Source: Tenrec ecaudatus (taxonomy: Eukaryota > Chordata > Mammalia > Afrosoricida > Tenrecidae). From it: a stretch of 64,000 nt of DNA. Shown here piece by piece: positions 45,176 to 55,879 of the stretch. The DNA is taken from contig NC_134546.1 of NCBI RefSeq assembly GCF_050624435.1, forward strand, positions 18,065,001-18,129,000. Reading direction: 5' to 3'. The notes under the pieces are model-generated. The model worked only from the letters and a program-made list of their open reading frames with translations, was not told the origin of the DNA and ran no database searches. Both the position numbers and the translations under genes were made by a program. Each line of letters opens with the position of its first letter. Position 1 is the stretch's first letter.

Positions 45176-46225
45176 TATGACATGTAGATGCTTGCTGAAA
45201 GTAAGGTCTTGAAGCACTCGCTTGCTGGTGAAGCTCAAAGACTGCAATCTTCAGGATGAATTGGAACTCAGTGTAAAGCTAATCAAAATCCTCACAGTGG
45301 ACCAAGAGGTGACCTCATGATAAACAGACGGAACATTGTCAAGGATTCTGTCTTGCTTGGATCCACAGTCAATGCTCATGGACTCAACAGTCAAGAGATC
45401 AAATGATGTATTGCCTTGGGTTGCACAAGACGGAAGACGTCGGAGGGGTAAGACATAACAAAATAATAATAACGTATAAATTATCAAGGGTTTGTGAGGG
45501 AGGGTGGGGGAGGAAGGGGAAAAATGAGTTGATACCAAGGGCTCAACTAGAAAGCAAATGTTTTGAGAATGATGATGGCAACAAATGTACACATGTGCTT
45601 GACACAATGGATGGATATATGTATTGTGATGAGTTGTATGAGTCCCCAATAAAATGATTTTAAAATAATAATGAAAAATAAAATATTTAAAAATATATAA
45701 TAGAATTTTTAAAAAGATGTTGCATAAGACTTCTTTAAAGTGTTGAAAGGCGTGTATAGCTTTGAGGACTAAGATGTGCCTGACCCAAGCCATGAGCTTT
45801 TCAATGACATCCTATCCGTGTGAAAGGTGGACATTGAATAAGGAAGGTCAATGAAGAATCCCTGATTTGCATTATGGTGCTGGTGAGAAGTACTGCAAGT
45901 ACCACCATCTGCTAAAACCACGAGCACATCTTTCTTGGAAGAGCCAGGATGTTCCATAGAACAAGCAAGGATGGGAAGACTTTGTCTGACATACGTTGCA
46001 CTCGTTTTCAGGAGAGACCAGTCCCTGGAAAGGGACATCGTACTTGGTAAGGTAGAGGGGAAGTGGCAAAGAGGAAGATGCTTCACATGACAGATGGACA
46101 CAGTGGCTGCAACAATTGGGCTGAAGCATCAGAGGCAGGTGTGAGGGGGGCACGGGGCTGCTCTGTGTGTCTGTTGTAACGCAGGGTCGCTATGAGTTGG
46201 GACCAACAACAAAGAACACTTCTCG
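45176..46225 (+). mobile_element. RTE/BovB-type LINE 3' third, interrupted
   Basis: 'tcaaatgatgtattgccttgg', 'ctttaaagtgttgaaaggcg', 'gtgcctgacccaagccatga' and the tail 'gcagggtcgctatgagttgg' follow RTE order. An L1-like end splits it at about 45430-45715. The tail shares 'agggtcgctatgagt' with the AfroSINE tail. Confidence 0.85.
45430..45715 (+). mobile_element. Young L1-like 3' end nested in RTE LINE
   Basis: Carries 'gagaatgatgatggcaacaa' and 'tgagtccccaataaaatgat' plus A-rich tail. RTE sequence runs on both sides, so it is younger than that copy. Confidence 0.75.
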
Positions 46226-46329
46226 GAAGTGTTGGAACCTCTATTGCTTTGTGGGTCTATACAGTCAATTGGCCTTCCATTGTTTTTAAGTGTTTCAGCT
46301 CCACTTCTAGTTTGGAGAGTGGTGCCTGA

Positions 46330-47640
46330 GTTTTTAAAAGCCTGTGAGAGGCCCACAATAACTGGTCGGTACTAGATCAGAGCAGCAGAGGAACAAGGAG
46401 ACCCAGGAGTAGGAGAAGGACATAGACAACAAGTGTAATTCTCTCCCTAAAAAAACCACCTCAATGACTATGAGGAGTGCATGGGCCTGGCTGCTATTAC
46501 TGAACATTTTGATCAAGGACCCAATAGGTGGGGGAAAGGAAGTGGGTGTTAACAAACCCAGGGACAAGGGAACAATAAGTGATCCAAAATCGGTGACAAG
46601 GAGGGTGTAGGAAGCCTGGTAGAGGTTGATCCAGGGCAATGTAACCGAGAGGAATTACTGAAACCCAAATAAAGGCTGAGCATGATAGTCAGACAAGAGG
46701 AAAGTAAAAGGAAATAGAGGAAAGAACTAGGAGGCAAAAGGCATTTTTAGCGGTTTAAATACACGCATGTACATATGTAAATATATTTATATATGATGCT
46801 GGGGAAATCAATCTATGTGCATATATTTATAGGTTTAGTATTAAGGTGGCAGATGGACATTGGGCCTCCACTCAAGTGCTCCCTCAAGAACACTTTCTTC
46901 TATTTTTTTTTTTAAATAAGACAAACACTTTCTTCTATTAAACTGGCATTCCATGATGCTCACCTTCCTGACAGGATTGCTGAAGACAAAGAGAGAGTAT
47001 ATAAGCAAATGTGGTGAAGAAAGCTGATGGTGCCCGGCTATCAAAAGATATAATGTCTGGGGTCTTAAAGACTTGAAGGTAAACAAGCGGGCATCTAGCT
47101 GAGAACAAACATTGTTTGAGTTGCAATCAAACAATGGCTTATGAAGGGACCGGCTGCCCCCTGTTTTTCAATCTTTTATTTTATTATTATTTGGTGTTTA
47201 TCTAGACAAGATATTCAGGATATGCAGGATGCCCATCGAGACAATTGGACAGTCCCTCTCAGAAGGGCCACACGAAACAGAGGATAAATCCAGGGTACGG
47301 TATGGCACTGATGAACTACATAACTACCCAGTAGTTCTTTAAGATTTCCTCCCCTTACTATGAAGGTCTTTATGTAGTATACCTCATTAATCACGTTAGA
47401 TTTATGTATGTTCATTTGTATGTTTAAGCTCGGTCAGTATATGGTAATCAAGGTAGATGACCCTTCAGAGACAGTGACAGAGTAATTGTTCCCAGAGAGT
47501 ACAGGAAGTGAAGGGGGCAGGGACTGATAGCATTGGTGATTGTAGAGCCTCACCCAATGGGATTGAACAACAGAACTGTATGGGAAGGGAAGGGCTATAT
47601 TGGAATGAGTAAGCTTTGTCAATAAAAATATTATATATAG
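46330..47640 (+). mobile_element. L1-like LINE 3' region, long copy
   Basis: Shares block order with the minus strand of 48835-50245. Examples are 'ggcagatggacattgggcct' and 'tgatggtgcccggctatcaa', which are the inverses of 'ggcccaatgtccatctgcta' and 'ttgatagcagggcaccatca'. No open reading frame is left. Confidence 0.6.
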
Positions 47641-47772
47641 CTTTGGGCTGAGAGATTTAGTCGGGAAAAAATTATATATACAATGTAAATGTCTGACATG
47701 CAGGATGCATGTTCATTGTTATAAATTGAACATAATTAAACATAAAACATAGCGATTAATCACACACAGAAT

Positions 47773-47799
47773 TATATATATATATATATATATATATAA
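47773..47799. repeat. (AT)n microsatellite
   Basis: Nearly pure TA dinucleotides. Confidence 0.95.
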
Positions 47800-47809
47800 T
47801 TTACTGCCT

Positions 47810-48280
47810 GGCAACACTAAAAAAAAAAGCCAGGGTAAAAAGAAAAGAAAATTCACTACAATCAAGTTGATGTGACCCTACAGGGTAGTTAGGTTAAAAC
47901 AACACCTTATTATTTATTTTCCCTTTTGACTCATTTTAAATTTGTTCTAGTTTTTATTATGTTCTGCTTTCTTTTGATTTGAGGTTTTTCTGTGTTTTAG
48001 TCTGTTATTGCTGTTGGAGTTTTATTCTTGTAGGCTTCTCTGTCTATGAAATCCAGCCTAGGTACAGAGACAGTAACTGGATGAATAGTTTTTTAGGGTT
48101 ATGGCAGGGGAGGCTAGAGGGAAATGGGGACCCAATAATAATGAGCACAAGCGTGGAGGAAGCGTTCTAAATTGGTTGAAGCGATGATTGCACAACACCT
48201 TTTAAATATATTTAAAGCCTCAAATTGTGTGGCATGTGATGTGTGTGTCAACAACGCTGTTAGGCAGACTAGTGCGGGGC
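47810..48280. other. Unassigned AT-rich stretch
   Basis: No gene or clear repeat is seen. Confidence 0.35.
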
Positions 48281-48284
48281 TAAA

Positions 48285-48715
48285 AGATGTCCGTTAACGC
48301 ATGCCCAGAGAGCCAAGCACGGGAACAATGAGTGGCGCACTGCACGTGCTCAGAGGCTCAGGTTTCCTGCCGGTGGCCATGGGTGGGCGCTAAACCTAGA
48401 TTGGTCTACCTAGGCCAGGTGAATTCAAATCAGCCAATGGGGTCGATCAGGGCTTGTCCACCACGCCTCCCCGTGGAATCCTTGAAAAGGTAGGAGCCTA
48501 GAGTTGGGAAGGAGAGAGAGAACTTTGTCTGCCTGACGCTGAGCAGCTTCTGCCAGGCTGCATGGTCTGGAGGAGTCCTATGGGTGCCGTGTAAACCTGA
48601 AACTTCTAACTCTCATAAAACTCGCTTGGATCGCAAACCAGGCTTTGGCATGAATTCTTTCTCATGCGGAGCCAAGGACTGAGGTACAACTCTAGCTCCA
48701 GAGAGATCTAACAAA
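48285..48715 (+). mobile_element. Solo LTR of an endogenous retrovirus, copy 2
   Basis: Shares 'cagccaatggggtcgatcag', 'cgcaaaccaggctttggcat' and 'gaattctttctc' with the copies at 25310 and 62970. No internal region is attached. A fossil; more decayed than the copy at 62970 by eye. Confidence 0.6.
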
Positions 48716-48834
48716 GCTATTAAAATGATATATTTTTAAAAGACTAATATTAACATCCAATAAACTGGATCCAAACAAGGGTATCCGTGGTTGTGTGTGA
48801 CATCAGTAATTTCTTTTTTTGTTGTTTTCTCGTT

Positions 48835-50720
48835 TTAAAATTTTTAATAAATAATCTTATTGGGGCTCTTATAACAGTCCATGCATCCATTGTGTCAAGC
48901 ATGTTTGTACATATTACTAGCATTACTTTCAAAACATTTTCTTTCTACTTGAGCCCTTGGAATAAGCTCATTTGTTTCCTCCCTCCTCCACCGTCCCACC
49001 CTCATAAACCCTTGATAAATTAACAATTATTATGATTTTCATATCTTACACCACTCAGTGTCTCCCTTCACCTATGTTTCTGTTGTTAGTCACTGGGCTG
49101 GGTGTGTGTGTCAATAAATCAATCATTGTGATCAGTTCCTCCTTTCTCCCCCTTCCTTCCCCCTACCCTCATGGTATCACTACTCCCATTATTGTTCCTG
49201 AGAAGTTTATCTGTCCTGGATTCTGTGTGTCCAGAGCTCTTATCTGTACCAGTGTACATGCTCTGGCCTAGCCAGATTTGTAAGATAGACCTGGGGTCAT
49301 GATAAGGGAGGAGAGAAAGTATTAAAGAACTAGAGGAATCTTGTATGCTTCCTCAGTGCTATACTGCAACTTGGCTGGCTCATCCCTTCCTGTGACTCTT
49401 CTGTGAGGGGATATCCAATTGTCTACAGATGGGCTTTTGCTCTCCACCCTGCTCCCACCTCATTGGCATTGATATGATTGTTTTGGTGTTTTGGGTCTTC
49501 TGATGCCTTGATCCTGTTGACACCTCGTGATCACACAGGCTGGTGTGCTTCTTCCCTGTGGGCTTTGTTGCTTCTCAGCTAGAAGGCTGATTGTTTATCT
49601 TCAAGTCTTTAAGACCCCAGACACTATATCTTTTGATAGCAGGGCACCATCAGCTTTCTTCACCACATTTGCTTATGCACCTATTTTGTCTTTAGCAATC
49701 GTGTTGGGAAGGTGAGCATCGAAGAATGCCAGGCTATTAGAACAAAGTGTTCTTGCGTTGAGGGAGTACTTGAGTAGAGGCCCAATGTCCATCTGCTACC
49801 TTAATACTTAACATATAAATAGATGTACATATAGACCTATATCCCTTTTGTTATACATAAATATATTTACATATGTACATGCCTATATATTTTTTACATG
49901 CCTATATTTATACCTCTATAAATGTCCTTTGCATCCTAAGTCTTTCCTCTATTTCCTTTTATTTTCCTCTGGCCCCACTATCATGTTCAATCTTCATTTG
50001 GCTCTCAATAATTCCTCTTAGCTACATTGCACTTGCTCAAACCCCACCAGGCATTCTACACCCTCTTTGCCATAGATTTTAAATTAGATCACTCTTTGTT
50101 CCTTTGTCCAGGGGTTTGTTGGCTCCCCCTTCCCCCTACCTCCTCCTCTCCCATGCCCCCCCTCCTGGAACCATTAATCCCATTGTTTCCTCCTCAGGAT
50201 TGATTATCCTGCCTATTTTATATAGATAGACATTAAAGGGGAAAAAAAAGCCTGTAAATAGTTCCAGGTCTATTTTCTGATGGAATCTGATGAGGTGTCA
50301 AGCCCTGTCCCCAAATTCTATTTTGGGGACTCCTTGTGAACTTCATTGCTTTGCTCCCCTTGCTGCTCTGTTGCTCTCCCTTCGTGTTTCGCACCGATAT
50401 TGGGGGGTCAGACCCAGCACATTTCCTGCACTGTGTCTTCAGTGTTGTCCCTCTGAGTAGCGCTATGGGTCAGTGAGGGACGCTGTGTCTCTTGGTGGGG
50501 CTGGCTCCGCAGTCCTCTCTCTGCACTGACTGCTCCCAGCAGGAATCTCATGCTAGAGGCTTGGGGGGCCAGGATGCGGTTCTCTCCTCTCATCCCCTCT
50601 CTTTCCCTCATAGTTTGTGTGTTCCCAGCAGACCTGCCCTCTCTTGGAGCTGTCCTCTGTACTGCATTCTTCTGGGGAGGGGGTCCACGGACATCAGTAA
50701 CGTCTTGCTGTACTTTGTAC
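48835..50720 (-). mobile_element. L1-like LINE 3' region, longest copy
   Basis: Starts 'aataatcttattggggctct', the inverse of the AATAAA end. It contains the same blocks as 46330-47640, then as 8195-8790. It shows that those two fragments belong to one family. The two long copies are inverted relative to each other, 1.2 kb apart. Confidence 0.6.
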
Positions 50721-51039
50721 AAAGTGTGCAAGGTAAAACGTGAGGGCTATTTTGTTGTTGGTGCTTTTTTGTGATATTTTGTTTGTGGTAACTCTTGACT
50801 TTAACCTTGCTTAGACTATATGCTTAGACTGAGCATAGTGATTTTAGAAGTCCTGCAAAATGGAGCACTAACAACAGAAAGCCATGTCAGGGCCAGCCTT
50901 CCAGATGCAGCCTCCATGAGGAGACATGTGCAGTGAACTTTTAAGGACTGACTTAAAAATAGAAAAGTGGCAGGGGGATTTCGGGAGTAAACAACGGAGG
51001 CGGGAGGGGGGAGTGAGCACTAGAAGTGATTGTGACTGT

Positions 51040-51290
51040 ACCACACCTGTTAAAGGCGACTTCACCATGGGGTGGTTGCTCTAAGATTGATGTGGTGGGC
51101 TGGGGGGGTGGGCAGAGGGGAGCTGATATCAAGGAGTTCAAGAAGAAAGAAAATGCTTTGAAACTGTGGTAGCAATTGAACAATACTGCTTGATGTGATT
51201 GAACTGTGGAATAGTATGATATCTGTAAGGGCTCCCAAGTACAATGACCAAAAATAAATTAATTTAAAAAATAAAATGTATTTAGTGAGG
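51040..51290 (+). mobile_element. L1-like 3' end, second subfamily
   Basis: 'gctgatatcaaggagttcaa', 'tgcttgatgtgattgaactg'. Sister of 23480-23650. Confidence 0.6.
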
Positions 51291-51634
51291 ATTATACAAT
51301 TCTCCTCGATATGATTGAATTATATGATATGTAAATTATATGCCAATAAAACCGTAAAAACATATAGAAAGGTGGCGATATTCCTCAAACTAGTTCACCA
51401 ATTCATTAGAATCCCACTCACAATATCAATGTTTTCTCTCTTTTTTTTTTTTTTGCAACAGAACGCAGCAAAAATTCTCCAAAATCCACATGGAAAAATA
51501 TGGGCGAAAAAATAAGTAAGTGAACCTTGAAATACAAGTGTTTGGTTTCTAGTCTACCCCAGGATGTTGGACATCGACACAGCAGGCAATGTGCTCCTCC
51601 TCTCAAGACCTCAGTTTCTCTATGTGCAAAATGA

Positions 51635-51635
<1 letters not shown>

Positions 51636-51670
<35 letters not shown>
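51636..51670. repeat. (AT)n microsatellite
   Basis: Pure AT dinucleotides. Confidence 0.95.
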
Positions 51671-51672
<2 letters not shown>

Positions 51673-51865
51673 TATTGAACAGCAACTAGGTTTTTTCTTT
51701 TTCCATGTTTGTTCAGAGTAGCTGTAAATGTCGACACCTACACCTTACCTTGGAATGTAGACTGTAAAGCAAAGTAATATAGGGCCAAGTACGTTTGGAA
51801 ACCTGCATCTGAGCTAGCTCACTGCCACGTGGAGGACCTGCGGGTGTGAGCCATCAGCAAACAAG

Positions 51866-51886
51866 CCCCCCCCCCCCCCCCCCCCC
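51866..51886. repeat. Poly(C) run
   Basis: 21 consecutive C bases. Confidence 0.95.
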
Positions 51887-52521
51887 GCCGGGAGGGCAGG
51901 CACCAGACAGGGGTCACGGTCTTTGAAGGCGTCCTCGCAAGCAGAGGCATAACCCAGGGCTGGCAGCCTTCATGGGACCAGGCTGGAGGAAGAGACTGGG
52001 GAGGATGGCCAGGGGCAGGCAGAGCCCTGGCATTCCTGGCTGGGAGGCCGTGTTGGCCAAAGGGAGGGAAGCCCATTAGGGATGACAGAGGAACCTCTTC
52101 TCCTCGAGGTCGCTTCGCCATTTCCATGGACTTGGGCCACAAAGCTGAAGTCACAGGTCTCCTACTGGACCCTCGTCTCGGTCAGGCCTGGTTCTGAGAA
52201 GGAAGCTCTCTTCCCATCCACCCGGGGGCTTTCTTCAGCATGGGGCTCCTCCCAGGACTTAGCCACTCCCAGCATACAGCACCCCCACCCCGCAGGCAGC
52301 CTGGTTTACTGGCAGGAGACTTTTCGTGGGGGCTGTGCCTGGTGGGCGGTTTTCCCAGAGCAAGGAGTGGATCAGGGCTGAGTTGGCGCCAGCTTCCTCC
52401 CATATAGACACAGCTGGCTGGGTGACCAGCCTGCCCCAGCTAACTTGAGCCGGAGGTCTCCCGCAGACACAGGGCTCCTGTCCTGGGGTGGCACAGCAGC
52501 ACCGCACCCCAGGGGGGTGGC

Positions 52522-55500
52522 ATGCCACTGAGGGAGACCAAAAGACCACCAGCCATGCCAGGAGTGGGGCACAGCATCGCCAAGGCCAAGCCCCGGGTGC
52601 TCCCCGGCATTGGCAGGAGGAGTAACCGCCTGAGCAGAACAAGGCAGGACCCGTGGGAAGAGACGAGCTGGAGCAAACAGAGGTGGAGCCGAGCTGGCCC
52701 CTGCCCTCGAGGGCCCAGGCCGAGGACTCTGACCAGTGGCAAGGTGAGGACATCCTGGGCTTGGAGGGGGCGTTGGGGAAGGAGGGGCGCGTTGTCACCA
52801 CCGATGGCACAGCCTCACATGGTGTCTCCCTGCTTACCTGAGAGAAGAGTCAGTCCTTGGGCTCCAGGCTTGGGGTGGGTGGGTGGGGGGTGACCTAAAG
52901 CAGGTCTGGTTTTTCCCAGAGCAGAGCTCTGCTCTCTTGACGAGGAAGAGCACGGGGCCCAGAGAGGCCGTGTGCATTCCCCAAGCTCCCACAGAGGCGG
53001 TGAGCAGCAGAGCCAGGCCCGGACCCTTAGCCCCATTGCAGGGACTCACTGGGCCAGGGGTCAACCTGGCAGCTCAGGGTGTGGCTCCGTGCTCTGCCCG
53101 GGCACACCTGGGTGAGCACGACTCAGGTTGGGCTGAGTTGAAGACCTTAGGGGTGGCTTCGTGGAAGACTGGACTCCGGGGTCTGGCCAAGCTTTGCCAC
53201 CTGACTGTAGGCTAGGCCTCTCCTAAGCTGTCCAAGGGACAAGAGCTGAGCAGGGGACAGAGTGCAGCTGAGAGCCTCTGGTCTCTGCTTTTGAGCGCTA
53301 CCGCTCTGCCAGGAGACGGCAAGCAGAACACTCTTAGAGATGAGGGGCTGGGGGTTCCTCCCCATCAGACCCACTCACAGGGGGTGGGATGCTCCGTGCA
53401 GAGTGAGGCCAGTCCTGAGAATGCAGCTCGGGAGCGCAGCCGCGTGAAGACCCTGCGCCAGGCCTTCCTGGCCCTGCAGGCCACTCTGCCCGCTGTGCCA
53501 CCGGACACCAAGCTCTCCAAGCTGGATGTGCTGGTACTGGCTACCAGCTACATCGCCCACCTCACCCGCATGCTCGGCCACGAGTTGCCCGGCCCTGCCT
53601 GGCCACCCTTCCTGCGTGGACTACGCTACTTGCACCCCCTCAAGGTAGGCCAGGGCCAGGGGACTTGGATGGAGTGGGCGGATCTTAACACCTTGAAGCA
53701 GGGGGTTGGGGTGGGAGGATCCTGCCCTGGGCTGAGCTGGTTTGGGGGTCAGCTGCTGCCTGCTCTCTTGCGGGAGAGAAGTTAGTTGGGGGTGGGGAGT
53801 TGCTGGGGCTCAGCAGCCTCTGTTTCTCATGATCTGGGGGGTAGGGTGGCAGGAAATGGGATGTGATTCTTCTAAGGGGGAATTCAGAGGGGCCCCAGGA
53901 CCCCCGGGCTCTTCATGGAGGTGGACAAAAGGGCACGCACCCCGGCTGGGGCCTAGGAAGGGGAAAGGGACTGGTGACGCCCATCATCCAGCACAGGGCT
54001 GTGGTCTGGACGGACTTCTGTCCCAAGAGGGTTCTGACCCTGGGAGAAGCATCATTCCGGAAGCATCCAAGCCTTGGAGGGGGGCTGGTGAGGGAGAGAT
54101 GGGCATGGTAATAAGGGGCACACACCCATCCCTTAATTCTTTCTAGTCCCACACGTGCCCACGGTTCATCCCACAGACTGTGACCCAACACCCCCAGGCC
54201 TTAGTTTTATTACATGGAACCCGAGCCCCACTTCCCTTCCAGAGTGTGGAAGGAGCTCCTGGAGGAAAGAGCTCATCAAGAATAAGCACCATCGGGGAAA
54301 CCACTGACATGACATGGGGGCTAGGAGGTCAGGGGTCCAGGGAGAGAAAGACGAGGCCTTCTCCCACCGCGAGTGACCGTTTGGGAAACTCGACGGGGGC
54401 AGGTCCACTCTGCTCTATAGGGACACTATGGTTGGAATCGACCTGGTGGCAGTGAGCTGAGCTGGGTCGGGTTTGGTTAGGAGGTCGAGGAGTCCTGGGG
54501 ATATAGTGGGTTACCAGTTGACCTGCTGACCACAAGGCCAGCGGTTCGAACGCATCAGTGGCCCCTCAGGAAAAAGATGGGGCTGTCTACTCCTGTATAG
54601 ATTTGGAAACCCAGAGGGACAGTTCTACTCTGTCCTGGGGGGTTCCTGCGAGTCAGCATGGACCCAGGGGGGCAGCAGATCTGTTCTTGTTTGAGGAAAG
54701 ACAGGCCAGGAGCTGTGACAAGTGTGTGAGTTCTTTTTATCTTTCAATCCTCGGCGGAGCAAAAGGAGGCCCACTTTAGAGATGAAGACACAGGGGCACA
54801 GGGCGAGGGACCAGTTGGGCATTGACCCCAGTGGCGTCTGTAGTTAATCCTGCATCCACAGCCCCTCGGCAGGCCTGGGAGGCGGCCCAGGAAGGGCTGA
54901 TGTTCCAAGGGGTGGGGAGGGCACGCTTGTTCTCTAATAACAGCCGTGGATTTGACTTGATTTGGGGGGAGGGAGGGATGATGCTCTTACCAGCCTCCTC
55001 CCCTGTGTATTTTAGTTCTGAAAGGATTTGAAGCTCGAGGGGTTTGTCTTTCCCCTTCATGCAAAGATAGCTACAACGTAAGACTTGGAGACTCAGTGGG
55101 GTCAACTCTGAAATGGCAGGTGCTGGCCCTGGGCTGGGTGAGCAATTTCCGTAGCTAGAAACTAGCAACCCAGGTGAGGGTCTTTCGGGAGGTGATCAAG
55201 ATGTTGACGAGCAGACAGGTGAGGGGCCAGGCTAGGTCTAAGAGTTTGGCACTGGTGGTGGTGGTGGTCAGCTGGGGGGCCATGTGGAGGCCTGCCAGAG
55301 GACAGTGTTCAGGGTAGAGGCAGCCTGGCATTTCCGGGACTGCCCCTGTTCTGGGACTGTTTAGGATGGACAATCCCTGTTGGACCCAGCTCAGACCGTC
55401 ATGGGCACTTGGGGTGTGTGTCAGGGAGGCGCTTCTTCTTCCCATGTGCCACTGTCCTCCCCACTGTGCCCAGGTCACCTGGTCTCCTCTTGGGACCGTC

Positions 55501-55781
55501 ATGTCCTTAGATGGCTCCTCCTGGGCCTGGCAGCCAGCCCAAGGTGCCTGGAGAAAGCTGGGGGTGCTGAGCCAAAGACACCAAGGCAGAGCCGTGTGAC
55601 AGGAGTGGGGGTGGGGGGTGGGATCGAGGTGGCTGAGCTCCAGTGTCTACGTCCTGCAAGGTGGGCACTTTTTGTTCCCTGTCCCCCTGTCTTGCAGAAA
55701 TGGCCCATGCGCTCTTCGCTCTATGCCGGAGGTCTGGGGGGCCTGGCCTTGCCTCCGCCTCAGCCACCACCTCAGGCCTAA
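52522..55781 (+). CDS. TCF23: Transcription factor 23 (OUT), inhibitory bHLH protein
   Basis: TCF23/OUT is a helix-loop-helix protein of reproductive tissue reported in mouse to inhibit other bHLH factors. Three coding exons join in phase: 52522-52743, 53402-53644 and 55698-55781, about 182 residues. The N-terminus has [11 protein letters not shown] and [12 protein letters not shown], as in human. The bHLH spans about residues 79-131: [20 protein letters not shown], then a loop with [20 protein letters not shown]. The third exon reads [14 protein letters not shown], as in human, then [13 protein letters not shown] and stop. Human TCF23 has 214 residues and ends ALGDK; that ending is present here but in another frame, near 55865-55879. 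A frame change in the last exon is inferred. AATAAA at 57005-57010 is a possible but distant poly(A) signal. Confidence 0.92.
54395..54465 (+). repeat. AfroSINE-type SINE tail
   Basis: 'ctctatagggacactatggt' and 'tggaatcgacctggtggcag'; lies in the TCF23 intron. Confidence 0.65.
54490..54680 (+). repeat. AfroSINE-type SINE
   Basis: 'acaaggccagcggttcgaac' to 'tcctgcgagtcagcatggac'; near full, in the TCF23 intron. Confidence 0.85.
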
Positions 55782-55879
55782 GGAGCAGGGACACGAGGAA
55801 GAGCCCCCTGCCTCTGGAGAGACGGGTGCTCTCCTCACCCCACCAGGCCACTCGCCACCGAGCTCTTGGTGACAAATGA

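Larger units (their letters stand above)
51300..52520. other. TCF23 upstream region
   Basis: No gene is seen. It has an (AT)n run at 51636-51670 and a 21-base C run at 51866-51886. The last 600 bases are GC-rich and unique, and probably hold the TCF23 promoter, but no clear core element is seen. Confidence 0.4.
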
